Shown here piece by piece: positions 21,931 to 32,605 of a stretch of 39,415 bases of DNA. Numbering within the stretch: the stretch's first letter is position 1; each line of letters opens with the position of its first letter. This DNA comes from Spirogloea muscicola (Eukaryota; Streptophyta; Zygnematophyceae; Spirogloeales; Spirogloeaceae): positions 400,374 through 439,788 of the forward strand of contig WELB01000081.1 of the NCBI GenBank assembly GCA_009602725.1, in the 5' to 3' direction. The position numbers and the translations under genes were made by a program. Under the pieces are notes generated by a model, which had not been told where the DNA came from, searched no databases, and saw only the letters and a list, made by a program, of their open reading frames with translations.

Positions 21931-22410
21931 GACCGTAGAGGCGGATGCGTTGACCTCGGGTAGGGTGCCCGGCTACAGAGCCGCTTGCCCGGCGGCGCCG
22001 TACCGTACCGGTCAATCCCCCCTCCCCGCTCGATTCCCTCCCTCCCCTCTGTCACCGTACCCGCTTACCGGATGCCTCCCCTGGTCTGGGGCAGGGGTCC
22101 CTCCCCCCCATGAACCGCCCCCCCCGGGTTACCGGAGTGCCCAGCTCAAAAGCCCCACTTGGCTCCCAGCAACGAGCCACTCTCCTCCCCTCCTCCCCAC
22201 TGCCTTCTCCTCCTCGCCAAGCCTTGCCGCAAGCCGCCGCCGCAAGAGCCCAGCAGCTCCTCCCCGCACCTTCGCGCCTTGGCCTTGTCCAGTCCCTTTG
22301 GGCCCGCCCTCTCACCGCCATCGCCTCGCTTCGGCTCGTCCTTCCTCCTCTACTCTCGCACCCAACCCAGTTTCGGCCCGCCAGCCCCAGCCCGCAGCGG
22401 CGACCCCACA

Positions 22411-22722
22411 ATGCACGGCCTGGTATTAAGAGTCGTCGCGCTGGTGGTGAGGGCGGTCGTAAGGAAGGGCACGAGAACAGCGGCTCAGCGTGGAGCGCGG
22501 CGCAGGCCCACGACCGTCCGCCGGTGGCGCGGCGCCTCCTCCAACAACACCCAGACCGGCGCCCCTGACCTGTACCGCGGCGGCAGCCTGCCCTCTGGCA
22601 TGGCACACCAGGGTGCCAGCGTCCCCGCTGGTGTCCACGGAAGCATCGCCGGCGGTGGCAGCGGCAGCACTGGTGCATCGATGCCGGCGCCGTTGTTTAG
22701 GCAGCCACACACAATGATTTGA
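22411..22722 (+). CDS. Small basic/Gly-rich protein, family copy G (103 aa, intact)
   Basis: Reading frame is complete: MHGLVLRVVALVVRAVVRKG, RRWRGASSNNTQTG, a PSGMAHQGASVPAG core, a Gly/Ser-rich run, and RQPHTMI before TGA. One residue longer than A, B and E because of a local change at SSNNTQ. Its N-terminus is of the MHGL type like C, D and F, but it lacks their nonsense codon and insert. It therefore represents the undamaged state of that subfamily. G-box at 21921-21930; TGTAA at 22969-22973, about 245 bp past the stop. Function unknown. Confidence 0.55.
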   Translation: MHGLVLRVVALVVRAVVRKGTRTAAQRGARRRPTTVRRWRGASSNNTQTGAPDLYRGGSLPSGMAHQGASVPAGVHGSIAGGGSGSTGASMPAPLFRQPHTMI

Positions 22723-22968
22723 CGGCAGTAATTACCACTTCGTACGAGGCCATGCAATTACCGAGCCAATCACTCACGCTTTGGGGAGTGGCAGCCTTCT
22801 CACTTTGTATTTGGAAGGCGGCTGCAGCATCTCGGAGGCCCATCTATGAGAGATTTGGCCCTTCTCTTCCGCTCCCTCGTCGCTCTCCTCTTGTCTCCCT
22901 GCCAGCTCCTGCCCTGCTCCTACATGCTCTTGCCTGCTTTACCAGCTGGGCTGGAAGTAGCATGAGAT

Positions 22969-22973
22969 GTAAG
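22969..22973 (+). terminator. TGTAA, candidate polyadenylation signal of copy G
   Basis: Same position relative to the stop as in B and E (about 245 bp), in the context GAGATGTAAGTAG. Confidence 0.35.
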
Positions 22974-24054
22974 TAGCCTATAGTGCTCGAAAAGCTTTGT
23001 AGTCCCCTAGGCACAGGAGCACTACTTGGTACAGAAGGCTTGAGTATTTTGAAAACTTCTCAAGCACACATCAAGGTTGCTAAGATACAATGACCACATG
23101 CTCGTGACTGGTCCCTTTTCCTTGTATACGACTCTCTCATGACAAGGAGACTCGGCAATCAATGTGTTTTGCTATGTACATGTGGAGTTGCACGAGACGA
23201 GAATGCTTAGCGACAAACTCCTGCCGTGGACAAGCCGCTGCTTGAACGGCATCCGCTGCATGCTCACTCGACTTAGCACATTCTCAGGTCGCTTGTGCCT
23301 CATAAGCATCTGGACACACGCCCTACACTAGCCTCGTTTCGTACCTGCTGCTAAGCATGTCGAGCGCACTGACGGAGTCCCTTATGCCAGACTGCTGGCT
23401 GTGTGAAAGAATTGACACAGCAGCAGGCACACAGCACACAACAGCAGCAGGACCCGCTCCTCTGCACTGCACTCCAATTTCCTTTCCTTTAGATTGATCA
23501 TAGAGGAAGAGAGCAATGATGGTGTACTATAAGGAAGGGCTTGGCAAATTCAAGAGCGGAATGTGAAATGCTGATGAATATCACTCAATGCAGGGCAGTG
23601 GAAAGAAGGTGCTCAAGAGTAGCTTAATTTTCATCTCTTGCATGGGCGGCGCACTTTGACCTATGACACCACACACAGAACGAGCTCCTTGATTTGGAAC
23701 GAGGATGTAGTCTGCTCCTTTCTCTAGAAGTCCTGCACGACCTCTTTCCCTAGAGATCCAGGTGGTGAGGAATCATCGCATGAAAGCAGAAAAAGAAGTG
23801 GTTAGTCAGTATGGTGAGAGCGGACAAGTCGTCAAGGTGGCAACTGGCGAGCGCTGGAGGACGGGATCCACACGCTGAGAACTCCCCGCCGGCGCCACTG
23901 TCTGGACGCACCTACTAAGCGCTCACGGACATTCAACGTGCTTCGCACCCGGCATGCTGCGCAGGGGCCCCCCTTGGTAGGCCGCAGATGGCCGATTTTG
24001 ACTCTACAATTGGGCCTGTGGGGCTGGTGGAGGCAGCTCCAACAATGCAGCTTG

Positions 24055-24880
24055 CACAAAGCCGGCGTCTGGAGCGCCTGACCTGAAAACTGCTTCGCAG
24101 GGGTTACTGAGTAATACGTAGCTGCTTTCTCTCTTGTTGTGCTTGTTTTTCTTAGCGCTTCCCTGGCCCCATTGTCGTACTTGCCCCGTTGTCGTGATTT
24201 GTTCCTTCTTTTTTGGGCTGGCTTTTCCAGCCCCTATCCTCGATGGGCGAGCCCTTTCTTCCAACAATGGGGGCGTGGCTGTGAAGACCAGCCCACATTC
24301 AGATTGATCAAGGTGAAAGATAGCGTGTGCTGGGTGGCACAGCACCAGAGCGGCCAGGTGAGGAAGAAAGACGCTTTCAGGAGAGGGGAAAGGGCTCGCC
24401 CATTGAGGATAGGGGCTGGAAAAGGCCAGCCCAGAAAAGAATGAACAAAGGACGAGAAGGGGCCAGGGGAAGTACGAAGAACAACAAGCACAGAAAAGAA
24501 ACGAAGCAGCTACGAAGCACTCAGTAACCCCTGCTAAGCAGCCCCAGGAGAGGGCGGTGGCTGGGAGAGGCCAGAAAAAAGAATGAACAAAGTTCGAAGG
24601 GGCCAGAGAAAGCACTAAAGCACGCAGGAAATCAAGTAGTTACGAAACACTCAACAACCTCTCTTAAGCAGCCGCAGGTCGGAGAAACTGGTAGCGGGTC
24701 CCCCGCCCAGGACATGGAGGAGGCCAGCAGCCTGGTGCCGGGAGAAGGTGTGCGGTACGCCTGACAGAACAGGGGGATGGCGCACGGTGCGCATGAAATG
24801 AAAGGGTGGCCAATTCAAGCCAATATGTTGTTCAAGCAAAAAGTAGTGCGAAAAACAGGGCTACGTGAACCAAGTTCTAT
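24055..24880. repeat. R3/R2 fragments
   Basis: Hairpin motifs at about 24215, 24270, 24415 and 24550. Three TRGY-like tail remnants occur near 24100 (plus), 24525 and 24645 (minus). No gene supported. Confidence 0.55.
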
Positions 24881-25250
24881 GCTAAGGTGGCTAAGGTAAG
24901 GGGGAGGCCAAGCGGAGCCGACAGACGACGCCCAAGAGGGGTCGCCATGACGAAGAAAAGACGCTTCCATGAGAGGGCGGTGGCAGGGAGAGGCCAGCCC
25001 AGAAAAAAGCGGAAGTGGAGAGCGGGTCCCCAGGGAGACAGACGCTTCCAGGAGAAAGGGCCCGAGGGGCTGCCCAGCAGGCGGCGCCGGGCGGGGGCCG
25101 CCATGGCGATGTGGGCGCCCACGACCTGCGGGGCAGCAGCCTTGGCGGCCGCCGGTGGGCCTCCCGCGGGGGCGACGTCGCGCGCACGTGCGCCGCCACC
25201 CCCGCAACTGCTCGGATCTGGCTTGACAACTGCTGACGCCCGTCAGTGAA
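24880..25250 (-). repeat. GC-rich repeat R2, copy 4 (inverted)
   Basis: Reverse complement of the R2 core (GGCGGCCGCCGGTGGG, GTGGGCGCCCACGAC), embedded among R3 fragments. Confidence 0.5.
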
Positions 25251-26050
25251 GGCAAAACATAAATGACGTGAAAATTTTGAAACATGGAAGTCATGAGCTT
25301 CTAGGGCCTCACCCGCTTTGGTAGAAGGAGACAGCTTCTTCCAGATTGACAGCAATGGCTGTGAGAGGGCCAAAGAAGAAGCGGCTATCCCAATGGGGGC
25401 AAGGGCTATCAAAAGCAAGCCCGAATAGAATTGACAAGGTCCAAAGAGCCGAAGGAAAGTGCTAAAAGCACACACGGAAGCAAGTAGCTACCCTAATACT
25501 CAGTAACCCCTACTAAGCAGCCGCGGGTCGGTGGAATTAGTGTCCTGGTAGCGGGTCCCCTGGCAGAGTATTGCCAATCTAGGCTATGCACGACGTGCAG
25601 ATGTGATTCCGGCTGAGATGGGCCTTCCAGCTGCATATCCATCTTGCGACGACGCGTTTCGGCCTGTCTGCAGCGTGCTCAGGCTAATCCTATGCACCAG
25701 AAAGCGGGGCGAGCTCTAGTTGGTGGCAGACGGGCTTTGTATCTGCCATCTAGTGTTCAGGCATCGATTAGCGACTTTTATGTTTTGACCCGTGGTTACT
25801 GAGTGGGTCAGTCTGCTGTAGGTGATGTGCGTCTCTAGTTGTGCTTGCCTTTGTATTTGGCTATTTGGCCTTTGTTTGTTTCAAATACATGAAATTTTTT
25901 CCTGGCTAGGGCCAGAGGCGGCAGCAAGGGCACGACCTGCGCGGAGATGCAGCGCACAAGAAGAAGTGCGCGCCCATGGAGAAGAGGGGCTGGCAAAGCC
26001 AGCCCAAAAAAGAATGGACAATGTCCAAAGCCACCAGCTCTCTCGTCACG
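25250..26050. repeat. R3 fragments and sequence of unknown nature
   Basis: Hairpin motif near 25355, tail remnant SDPRLLSRGY-stop (minus) near 25505, another plus-strand VLTRGY-stop near 25785, and a further motif near 25985. The stretch 25550-25780 matches nothing I recognise in the window. Confidence 0.45.
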
Positions 26051-26275
26051 CCATTGCCCGCCGCTTCCATGGGGAGCCGGTGGACTCCCATGCAGCAGGG
26101 TCGCTAGCGCAGGTGTACCGCATGCGCTTGGCCGTCTCGCTGCAGAGGTCTATGGCCCGCGCGCTGCACCTGCGTGCAGGCAGAGCCCTCGCTGCTGCCT
26201 CTGGCTCTGGCCAGGGGACCCGCTTCCAGGAACCCAGTCTCTCTGACCTGAGGCTGCTTAGCAGGAGAAAGGACT
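26050..26275 (+). other. R3 coding-like segment, long copy 1
   Basis: Open frame reading GSLAQVYRMRLAVSLQRS, then LHLRAGRALAAASG and SDLRLLSRRK. Aligns at protein level with the copies at 26973-27233 and 28601-28828. Terminal TRGY-stop is lost. Unknown protein; probably the C-terminus of a repeat-encoded ORF. Confidence 0.4.
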
Positions 26276-26615
26276 ACACTACAAAACACTGCAGAACACA
26301 GAAACGATGGAGAGGGAAGCTCAGTACCCAAGCGCACAAGCCCTGGACCGCTGGACAAGGTAGAGCTGCAATATTTGTCATGTCGGTGACTACAGGAGCG
26401 CAACCGCAGTAACTCCTGAGCTGCTGTCGTACCTTGCCATTCTTTTCGGGCTGGCCTTTACGGCTCCTCATTAGGTTACCAAGTGATTATGATACCGGAA
26501 AAGCTTTGCGAACGCTTTTGGCCCCTTCGGACCTTGTCCATTCCTTTCGGGCTGGCTTTCACAGCCCTTGCCTGCCTTGGGATGCCACTTCTTTTTGACA
26601 GCCCGTGCCCCTTCG

Positions 26616-26698
26616 GATGAGCTTCTCTACTGACCACAAGGGACGTAGTTGTCGGCGGTAAACTTCCACCGCCTACGGTCGTAAAGGGCAAGCTCATC
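26616..26698. other. Nested inverted repeat (fold-back)
   Basis: GATGAGCTT (26616-26624) pairs with AAGCTCATC (26690-26698). Inside, GGCGGT (26654-26659) pairs with ACCGCC (26668-26673) around an 8-nt loop, flanked by further complementary bases. Could be a structured RNA or a fold-back element. Confidence 0.4.
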
Positions 26699-26972
26699 AA
26701 GTGTCCGGGGCCTTGTTCTGAGGAGCTGAAATCTCCCCGCGGCCAGTGGGATCCAGTCGCTGAGGGGACGTCAATCCTCAGTGGCAACTGTCAGACCCCC
26801 GGGTAATCAAGTGCAGCGCCCGCTGAGAGGCGCGCCGCTCGGACACTTCCTTGGCGCTTCCAAGAGCAAGCGCGGCCAGATTAACTGGTGGCTGGGAGAG
26901 GCCAGCCCAAAAGAATGGACAAGGTCTGAAGGAGTCGGAGTGCTAAGGACTGAGACAGCAGTAAGCGAACTC

Positions 26973-27233
26973 TCAGTAACCTCTCGTCAGCAGATGCAAG
27001 TCTGAGTAGCTAGCAGGCGGAAAGACGTCGCCCTGACGGAAGCCGGAGGCCGCCGCCAGAGCGCGGCCTGCGCGCAAGTGGACCGCAAAAGCTAGGGACC
27101 GCTGCAAAGAGACGGCCAGGCGCATCCGGTAAACTTGGGCGAGGGACCCGGCGACATGGAAGCCAGGCTGCTCGCCTTGCTGCCCGTCGCGGCGGGCCGC
27201 TGCTCGCCGCGCAAGGCGGTGAAGGAGGTCCAA
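26973..27233 (-). other. R3 coding-like segment, longest copy
   Basis: Minus-strand open frame of 86 codons ending GSLAQVYRMRLAVSLQRS, LHLRAGRALAAASGF and SDLHLLTRGY-stop. The hairpin motif (26895-26930) lies directly beyond the stop, giving the canonical R3 order: coding tail, short spacer, GGACCTTGTCC-type block, hairpin, CTGGCCGCGCTTGCT end. Function unknown. Confidence 0.45.
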
Positions 27234-27239
27234 GCCTTG

Positions 27240-28600
27240 TGGTTTCCTCCTGACTTTGTCATTCTACATGGATGAACAGCTCCCCAGCCACTGCTCTCTT
27301 TTGCGCCTTGTCAAATTAAGCCCTTAAACTCCCCGAAGCCCTGAGCTCTACATGCTCACGCCACCTCTGGAATGCTTAATCTACGCTACAGGCGCGCCGC
27401 TCGTACACCTCCTTGGTCGAATGTGCTTCCAGATATTGTGGATTTCCCCTGACCTTGTCCATTATGTTGTGGGAAAGGCGTAAGAGCCCAGCCACCTGCC
27501 TCTCTTTTGCGCGCCGTCTCTCCCGTCATGTGCCGTACTGGAGTTGGCCACCCTCCCATCCCATACGCACCGCGCGCCTTGTCTCTTTTGCTTGTGGCCG
27601 ATTTAAATCTGAACCTCTTTGAAGCCTTGAGGATCTTTCCAAGAATTACAGCTCTGCAATGCAAAGAAATGGCTGACAGGCCAGCCCAGAAAGAATGTAA
27701 TCACACTTCACGACAAGAGCAGAGCTATCATCACCATCTCAGCAACCAGCTGGGCTGCCCTTACTTTCGCCGCTGTCTCTGGAAAAGCACTTGCTCCCTT
27801 TGATCTTTTTGGACTTTCTTCGCTCTTTCTGGGCTTCATTTCAACAACCCCCTTGGAAAAGCTTGCCTATTTTGCCTGAAACTGATCATCTACGTACTTG
27901 CTTGGTTGTGTGCATTAGCTCGTTTTAACCCCTTCGGACCTACCATCCTTTCCGGGCTGGCTTTTCACAGCCCTTGCCCCCATTGGGAGAGCCACCTCTT
28001 CTTCTTTTCACAGCCCTCGCCCCGCTTGGAAGAGACACTTTCACTTCAAAGCCATTGCACTCTTAAAGAGAAGCTTTCGTTCTTTCTTTCGCTTTTTCAG
28101 GCGGGGTAGGGTGACACATGAGATAGAGTGGATAGAAGATGTCAAGGAGACTAGTTTCATTAATCTTGTGCTTTCCGGCCCTTTTCAAACGTTTGCTGTT
28201 ATTTGGGCCTTGTCCATGATTGTTGAGCTGCCTTATCACAGCCCTTGCCCGCTTTGAGAGAGCTTCTTTGTTTCCTTCTTTGGGCTGGCCTCTCACAGCC
28301 ACCTCAGACCTTGTCAAGTCTTTTTTGGCTGACTTTTCATGTCGCCCTCTTTTGATGAGCTTAAATTCTCATAGCCATTTCCTTACACTGGACAAGCTAT
28401 CTATTTGATAGCGGGTGATTGGATTTTTGAACGTCGATCAGCAGCATTATCATCACCTCGTTTCTGTCAGTCAGCCAGCACTAACGTATACCATTGTCAT
28501 CGCAAGTGTCAGGTGACACTTCTTTAGCTTCGTCTAATTCGGTGGATTGGTCATGTCGCACGACTTCATAGCAGAGTACTGTGCCTAGTAGGGGCAGGGG
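27240..28600. repeat. R3 hairpin-motif cluster, otherwise gene-free
   Basis: Motif copies near 27665, 27955, 28225 and 28280; the 27955 copy has the perfect stem GGGCTG/CAGCCC. A repeat of the 26829 GGCGCGCCGCTCG segment occurs at 27391. 28310-28600 shows nothing recognisable. Confidence 0.5.
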
Positions 28601-28828
28601 TTGAAACTGAAAAGTGCTCTCTTTCTTGCACTTCCTGGAGGCTCGGTGCCTTTGGGTCGTGTGTCCTGCTACCGCAAGCGTTTATCTATGTCCCTACAGC
28701 GGTCCCAAGCGCTTGCTTTGCACCGCCAAGCCGGTCGCGCCCTTTCAGCAGCCTCTGGCTTGCGCAGTGGGGTTGCTGTTCCTCCCCTTAGCTCATCTGA
28801 CTTCCGACTGCTGACACGGGGGTACTAA
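28601..28828 (+). other. R3 coding-like segment, copy 3
   Basis: Open frame with RLSMSLQRSQALALH, RQAGRALSAASGL and SDFRLLTRGY-stop, diverged in DNA but similar in protein to the other long copies. A hairpin motif follows at about 28845. Confidence 0.45.
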
Positions 28829-28834
28829 ATATCA

Positions 28835-29660
28835 TCATTCTTTTGTGGGCTGGCTTTCCTCAGCCTTCGCCCCCTTGAAAGAGCTGCTTCATTCAACCTT
28901 TATCCTCCTTAGCATAGGAATCCGCTTTGTGAAGCCCCGCTAATTGCAATAGCCTTTGCCTGAATGTGTGATTGCTCGAGTGAGCCCCTCCAATTCATTG
29001 CTTTCGTGACTCTTCCTACTAAGAAGTTGGTGGACAAGACGTGGACTTGGTTGGGATGTGAGAAACGTGATCAACGCTTCTCATATGCCTCGGCTTGAAG
29101 CACTTGCTGCCACTAATTTTCTTCTTCGACCTAGATGATGTCCTTGCTGTGCGCACCGCACGCCTTTTCACTTAGGTGTGATGGTTCTCCGTGATCGTTA
29201 GTTTGTAGCAAGGAAACCTAGCTTTCCAACGGTAGCGAAGGCTGTGAAAGGCCAGCCCACAAGTATGAACATAGTCCAGAAGAGCCGGAGATCACTAAGG
29301 GTGCCTGCTAGGGAGCCCTACTTCGCAAAAGAAGCACTTCAGAAGGGCGCGAGGGCTGTGAGGAGCCAGCCCACATAGATTGATGATTGTTCGAAGGAAG
29401 AAGGCGTGCGGTGCGCATGGAACGAGAGGGAGGCCAGGGCAAGCCAGTACACCGTACAAGTACCAGTACACATCTAGACCTTGTCCATTCCTTTGGGCCA
29501 CCAGTTAATCTGGCCGCGCTTTCTGCTTTGGGCTGGCCTCTCACAGCCATTGCCTTTTCACAAAAACATAGCTGGAACGACGAAGCAGCAGCTCGTGCAA
29601 AGGGCAAAGGGGGCGAGGGCTGTGAGAAGCCAGCCCACAGCTGGAGACGTAAAAATCACT
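28835..29660. repeat. R3 fragments upstream of the kinase locus
   Basis: Hairpin motifs near 28845, 29228, 29350, 29480, 29530 and 29610. 28890-29220 contains no feature I recognise. Confidence 0.5.
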
Positions 29661-31185
29661 GAGGGTGCCTGCACAGTCCACTCTAGCCAGTCAGTTGCAC
29701 CGTCGGTTTCTGAAGGGCACATCGTCACTTGCGACTGCCTCCACCGCCATCTGAGCAGCCTCGCCCCAGCACGTCTCCACGACGGGCCGCCAGCCGCCAG
29801 CCGCCGCCGCCGGGGCGACGTCGCCTCGCCCCCTGGCCGTCCGCTTAGTGTGTGCATCAGCGGCTGCGCATGGCCCTGCGCTCGACCCCCGGCGCGCACG
29901 TGCCAGTGGCCGCCGCGGGCCGCGTCGTCCGTACCGTACGGCAGGGGACGGGCTCGGCGCGCAGCAGCCGGCCCGGCGGTCACATGCGGCCGGCGGCTCC
30001 GCTCCTGGGGTGGATCTACGGCACGTGCGGCGGCGGCACGCCCCCTGCCCCGGACGTCCGGGACGTCCTCTCCCTCTCCTCCCCCCCTCCTCTCACCGGG
30101 GGAAGGGAGCTGCTCCCCCCGGGGGGAGGAGGGAGGGAGGAGGGAGGGGGCGCGTGGGCAGGGAGGGGGGGGCCCCCCGCCTCCCTGCTCCCTCCCTCCT
30201 TCCCCCGGGGGGAGGAGCTCCCTTCCCCCGGGAGGGGGAGGGGGGGAAGGGGAGGAGGGAGGCCGGGGGAGGGAGGGCCCCCCCCGGCGGGCCCCGCCTG
30301 GCCAGCAGTCGGGCCGAGCTTCGCAACCGCCATCGCTGAGGCGCCGCGGCGGAGCCCCCAGAGCCGCCGCCGAGCGAGACAGGGCTTTGGGCTTGCGGTC
30401 GCCGCAGCGTGCAGCCAGCATCGCAAGCCCAGCTCCTCGTCTTCGGCCGCTGGCAGCCAGAAGGCGCGAGCTGGTGGCTGCTGCCGTGCGCCGGCGGCCT
30501 CTAACCACTTGCGGCAGCTCCCAGGCCCCACGCGGGGCAGGAGTGTTAAGCTGGGCTAGGCGTGGCGGCACTGGTGGGTCTCGAACAGTGGTGCGCGAGT
30601 TGGACGTAAGGAGCCGTCTGCTCTCGGCGGAGTCGCAACGAGCCCTCAGCGCTGGGCCGACAGCGAGCTAGAGGCACGATGAGAGCCGTCGACGGTGGCT
30701 CGTCGCGGGACGTTGCTGGTGAGTCATTGGTCCCACCAACGATACTCTTCTCAGCAATGCCCTTTATGTAGAGTAGATCCCCTCCGCCGCATGGCTCCCC
30801 AGTCGAAGTCTGGCCCGGACCCTCTCCCTAAGCAGGCGAGCGCCTCAAGCCGCAGCCATAGCCATCGTCGTTGTTGGGCAGCATGGCCACTGGACTGTGT
30901 CTCAGCGGAAAGGACAGAGAGCTGTACGCGTGGAGGATGAGCAAGGTATGCGAAGGAGAAAGCAAGGAGAGAAGTGAGACAGGGAGAGCAGAAGGAGAGA
31001 CTGGAAAAGGGGGGGGGGGGGGGGGAGGGGGGAGGTAGTTAGGAAGGTTTGAGCATGACAATGGTGGAGGCGAACCAGCAACGATCGCACCAGCACCATT
31101 GACCGATGGAGCTCTTCTCGGCTGCCACATGCTCAGCCGTGCCCGTGAGCTGAAGTTCTTGCCAGCTCTGGCGTGCACAGACACC
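29660..31185. other. GC-rich region upstream of the kinase gene
   Basis: Long open frames exist in several registers on both strands, but composition alone explains them (Pro/Gly/Arg-rich low complexity). 30060-30300 consists of strand-skewed G- and C-runs with CCCCGGGG-type dyads able to form G-quadruplexes or hairpins. A 17-G run occupies 31009-31025. The kinase promoter probably lies here; no TATA box is evident. Confidence 0.5.
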
Positions 31186-32605
31186 ATGGCAGAGAGGCCG
31201 GCGCTGGCTCCGCGCAGGTTCCTCATCGGCATCAAGGTAAGCAAGGGTGCCACAGCTGCCGTGCTCCAAGTGCCAATCCACTCTGGAGGAGAAACGCCAG
31301 CTTGCGTCAATGCTGGTCATGGATCTGATGGCCGCCCTGCTCCGCCGCGCAGAGCAAGGAGAGCGGCGGGCAGACTGTTGGGTTTCCTGGGGAGGCGGCA
31401 GAGCTGGTGGGCGCCGTGCTGCGGCTCCTGGCACGCCCTGGCGACGCCGTGCTTGCGCTGCACGTCGCCGAGCGTGCACCTCCGCCACCACGTTAGCACC
31501 AGCCTCCGATGCATCACTGCCGAAGTCAGACGATATGTTGATGTCGAGTTTGTCACCTTTTAAGCTCTGTGCCTCGGCAATGCTGTGCTATCAGTGACTT
31601 GAGCTTACCGACGTTCCTGACTCTGTGCTTGCGGCAGCTACACCAACTGGCGACGTGCCCAGCGCCGCCAAGGGTCCATACGTACGCGGTTTGGAGCTGG
31701 GGTGCCGCCGGCTTCTGACTCCCGCCGTTGAGGCCGGAGAGAAGAGAAAGGTTGGATCCTACTTCTCCTTCTGTTGTATCTAATCATACCACCCTCCTGT
31801 CCACCCCTCAATTACTGTGTAATAGATCAACTTCTGTCAGTCACCCAGTAATCGCCACAAGTCAAATGGTGGTTTGCCTCCGCTGACTGACTTGGCAAAT
31901 TGTAGGTCATAATCTGAATGGCTCCACTGACTACAAAATTATGTCTCAATCACAAGTTGGAATCTCACAATCACGTTCTGATTGAGTGTTCAGTAACAGC
32001 CTTACAGAATTTTGTCCACAGGCCCCCAGCGAGCTTCTCTTTGACCCCCACCTTGCCAGTCCAAGGGGTCCTGCTTTGCATGGTCTGCTTGAACTCATCA
32101 TTTCTGCCCGCTGGCTACATGGTTGCTCCAGGTGAAGGTGCACGTCATGGTGCGGACAGGGGCCTGCGCCTGTAGCACGCTTGCAGAGAAGGCACGCGTG
32201 CTGCACGCCACGCACCTCATAGTGGGCGCCAGCTGCATGGCAAATCTGGCAGAGTATGACTAGCCCAGACCCTCAGTCAGCTGATTCTCTGGCCTATGTA
32301 TGCGATTCTGGAAGTCAGCAAGTGATTAGGAACAATACATGATTGACTCAATCCATCTGCAGCCGAACCTCTTGCTGCAGACTTCATAAGTATAGGAGCA
32401 GCTCCGATTTATGCAGCTACTTTGGCCAGATTGACTCCACCCCGGTACTTCGTGAGCAAAGTTGGTGCAGAATTCTGAAGTCCTCATTGCTGCTTTTCAA
32501 TGCACAGGAGTATGGATGAAAGCACCCGCTTCCTTGTTGGCAATGTTCCACCTCAATGTACTGTGGTCGTCTTCCAGGGCAATGAAGTTGCTTACTACAG
32601 CCCTG
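31186..32605 (+). other. Universal stress protein (adenine nucleotide alpha-hydrolase-like) domain of the kinase gene
   Basis: Exons 1-5 give about 174 residues that follow the USP fold order. Strand 1 is RRFLIGIK (residues 10-17). A helix with [15 protein letters not shown] leads to strand 2, AVLALHV. After a loop, KVHVMVRTG is followed by a helix and the strand THLIVGAS. The domain closes with [15 protein letters not shown] and NEVAYY. USP domains in plant kinases are thought to bind ATP or AMP-like ligands and sense stress; whether this one binds nucleotide is unknown, since the G-2x-G-9x-G signature is only partly visible. All four internal introns join in phase. The donor of exon 2 (GTTAGC) is weak, but the next exon restores the frame. 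Confidence 0.75.

Larger units (their letters stand above)
14960..24055. repeat. Segmental duplication, module 2 (E-spacer-F-G)
   Basis: Second copy of the module, slightly longer because of insertions at 15110-15230, 17201-17394 and 19180-19425. About 3.3 kb containing retroelement remnants separates it from module 1. Confidence 0.65.
21860..24055 (+). repeat. Repeat unit G
   Basis: Duplicate of unit D in the tail (22950-24055), with an intact ORF. The same 3' border motif, GGAGGCAGCTCCAAC, occurs near 24040. Head-to-head with unit F. Confidence 0.7.

Noticed and set aside
25822-26412. 196-codon open frame
   Set aside because: Only 26050-26275 matches other R3 coding-like copies; the rest is unrelated flanking repeat.
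26616-26698. tRNA-like fold
   Set aside because: Length and outer stem are suggestive, but there is no T-arm GGTTCRA block and no anticodon arm.
29481-30671. 396-codon open frame on the plus strand
   Set aside because: Runs through R3 fragments and GC-rich low complexity, with equally long frames on the opposite strand; no domain and no start context.
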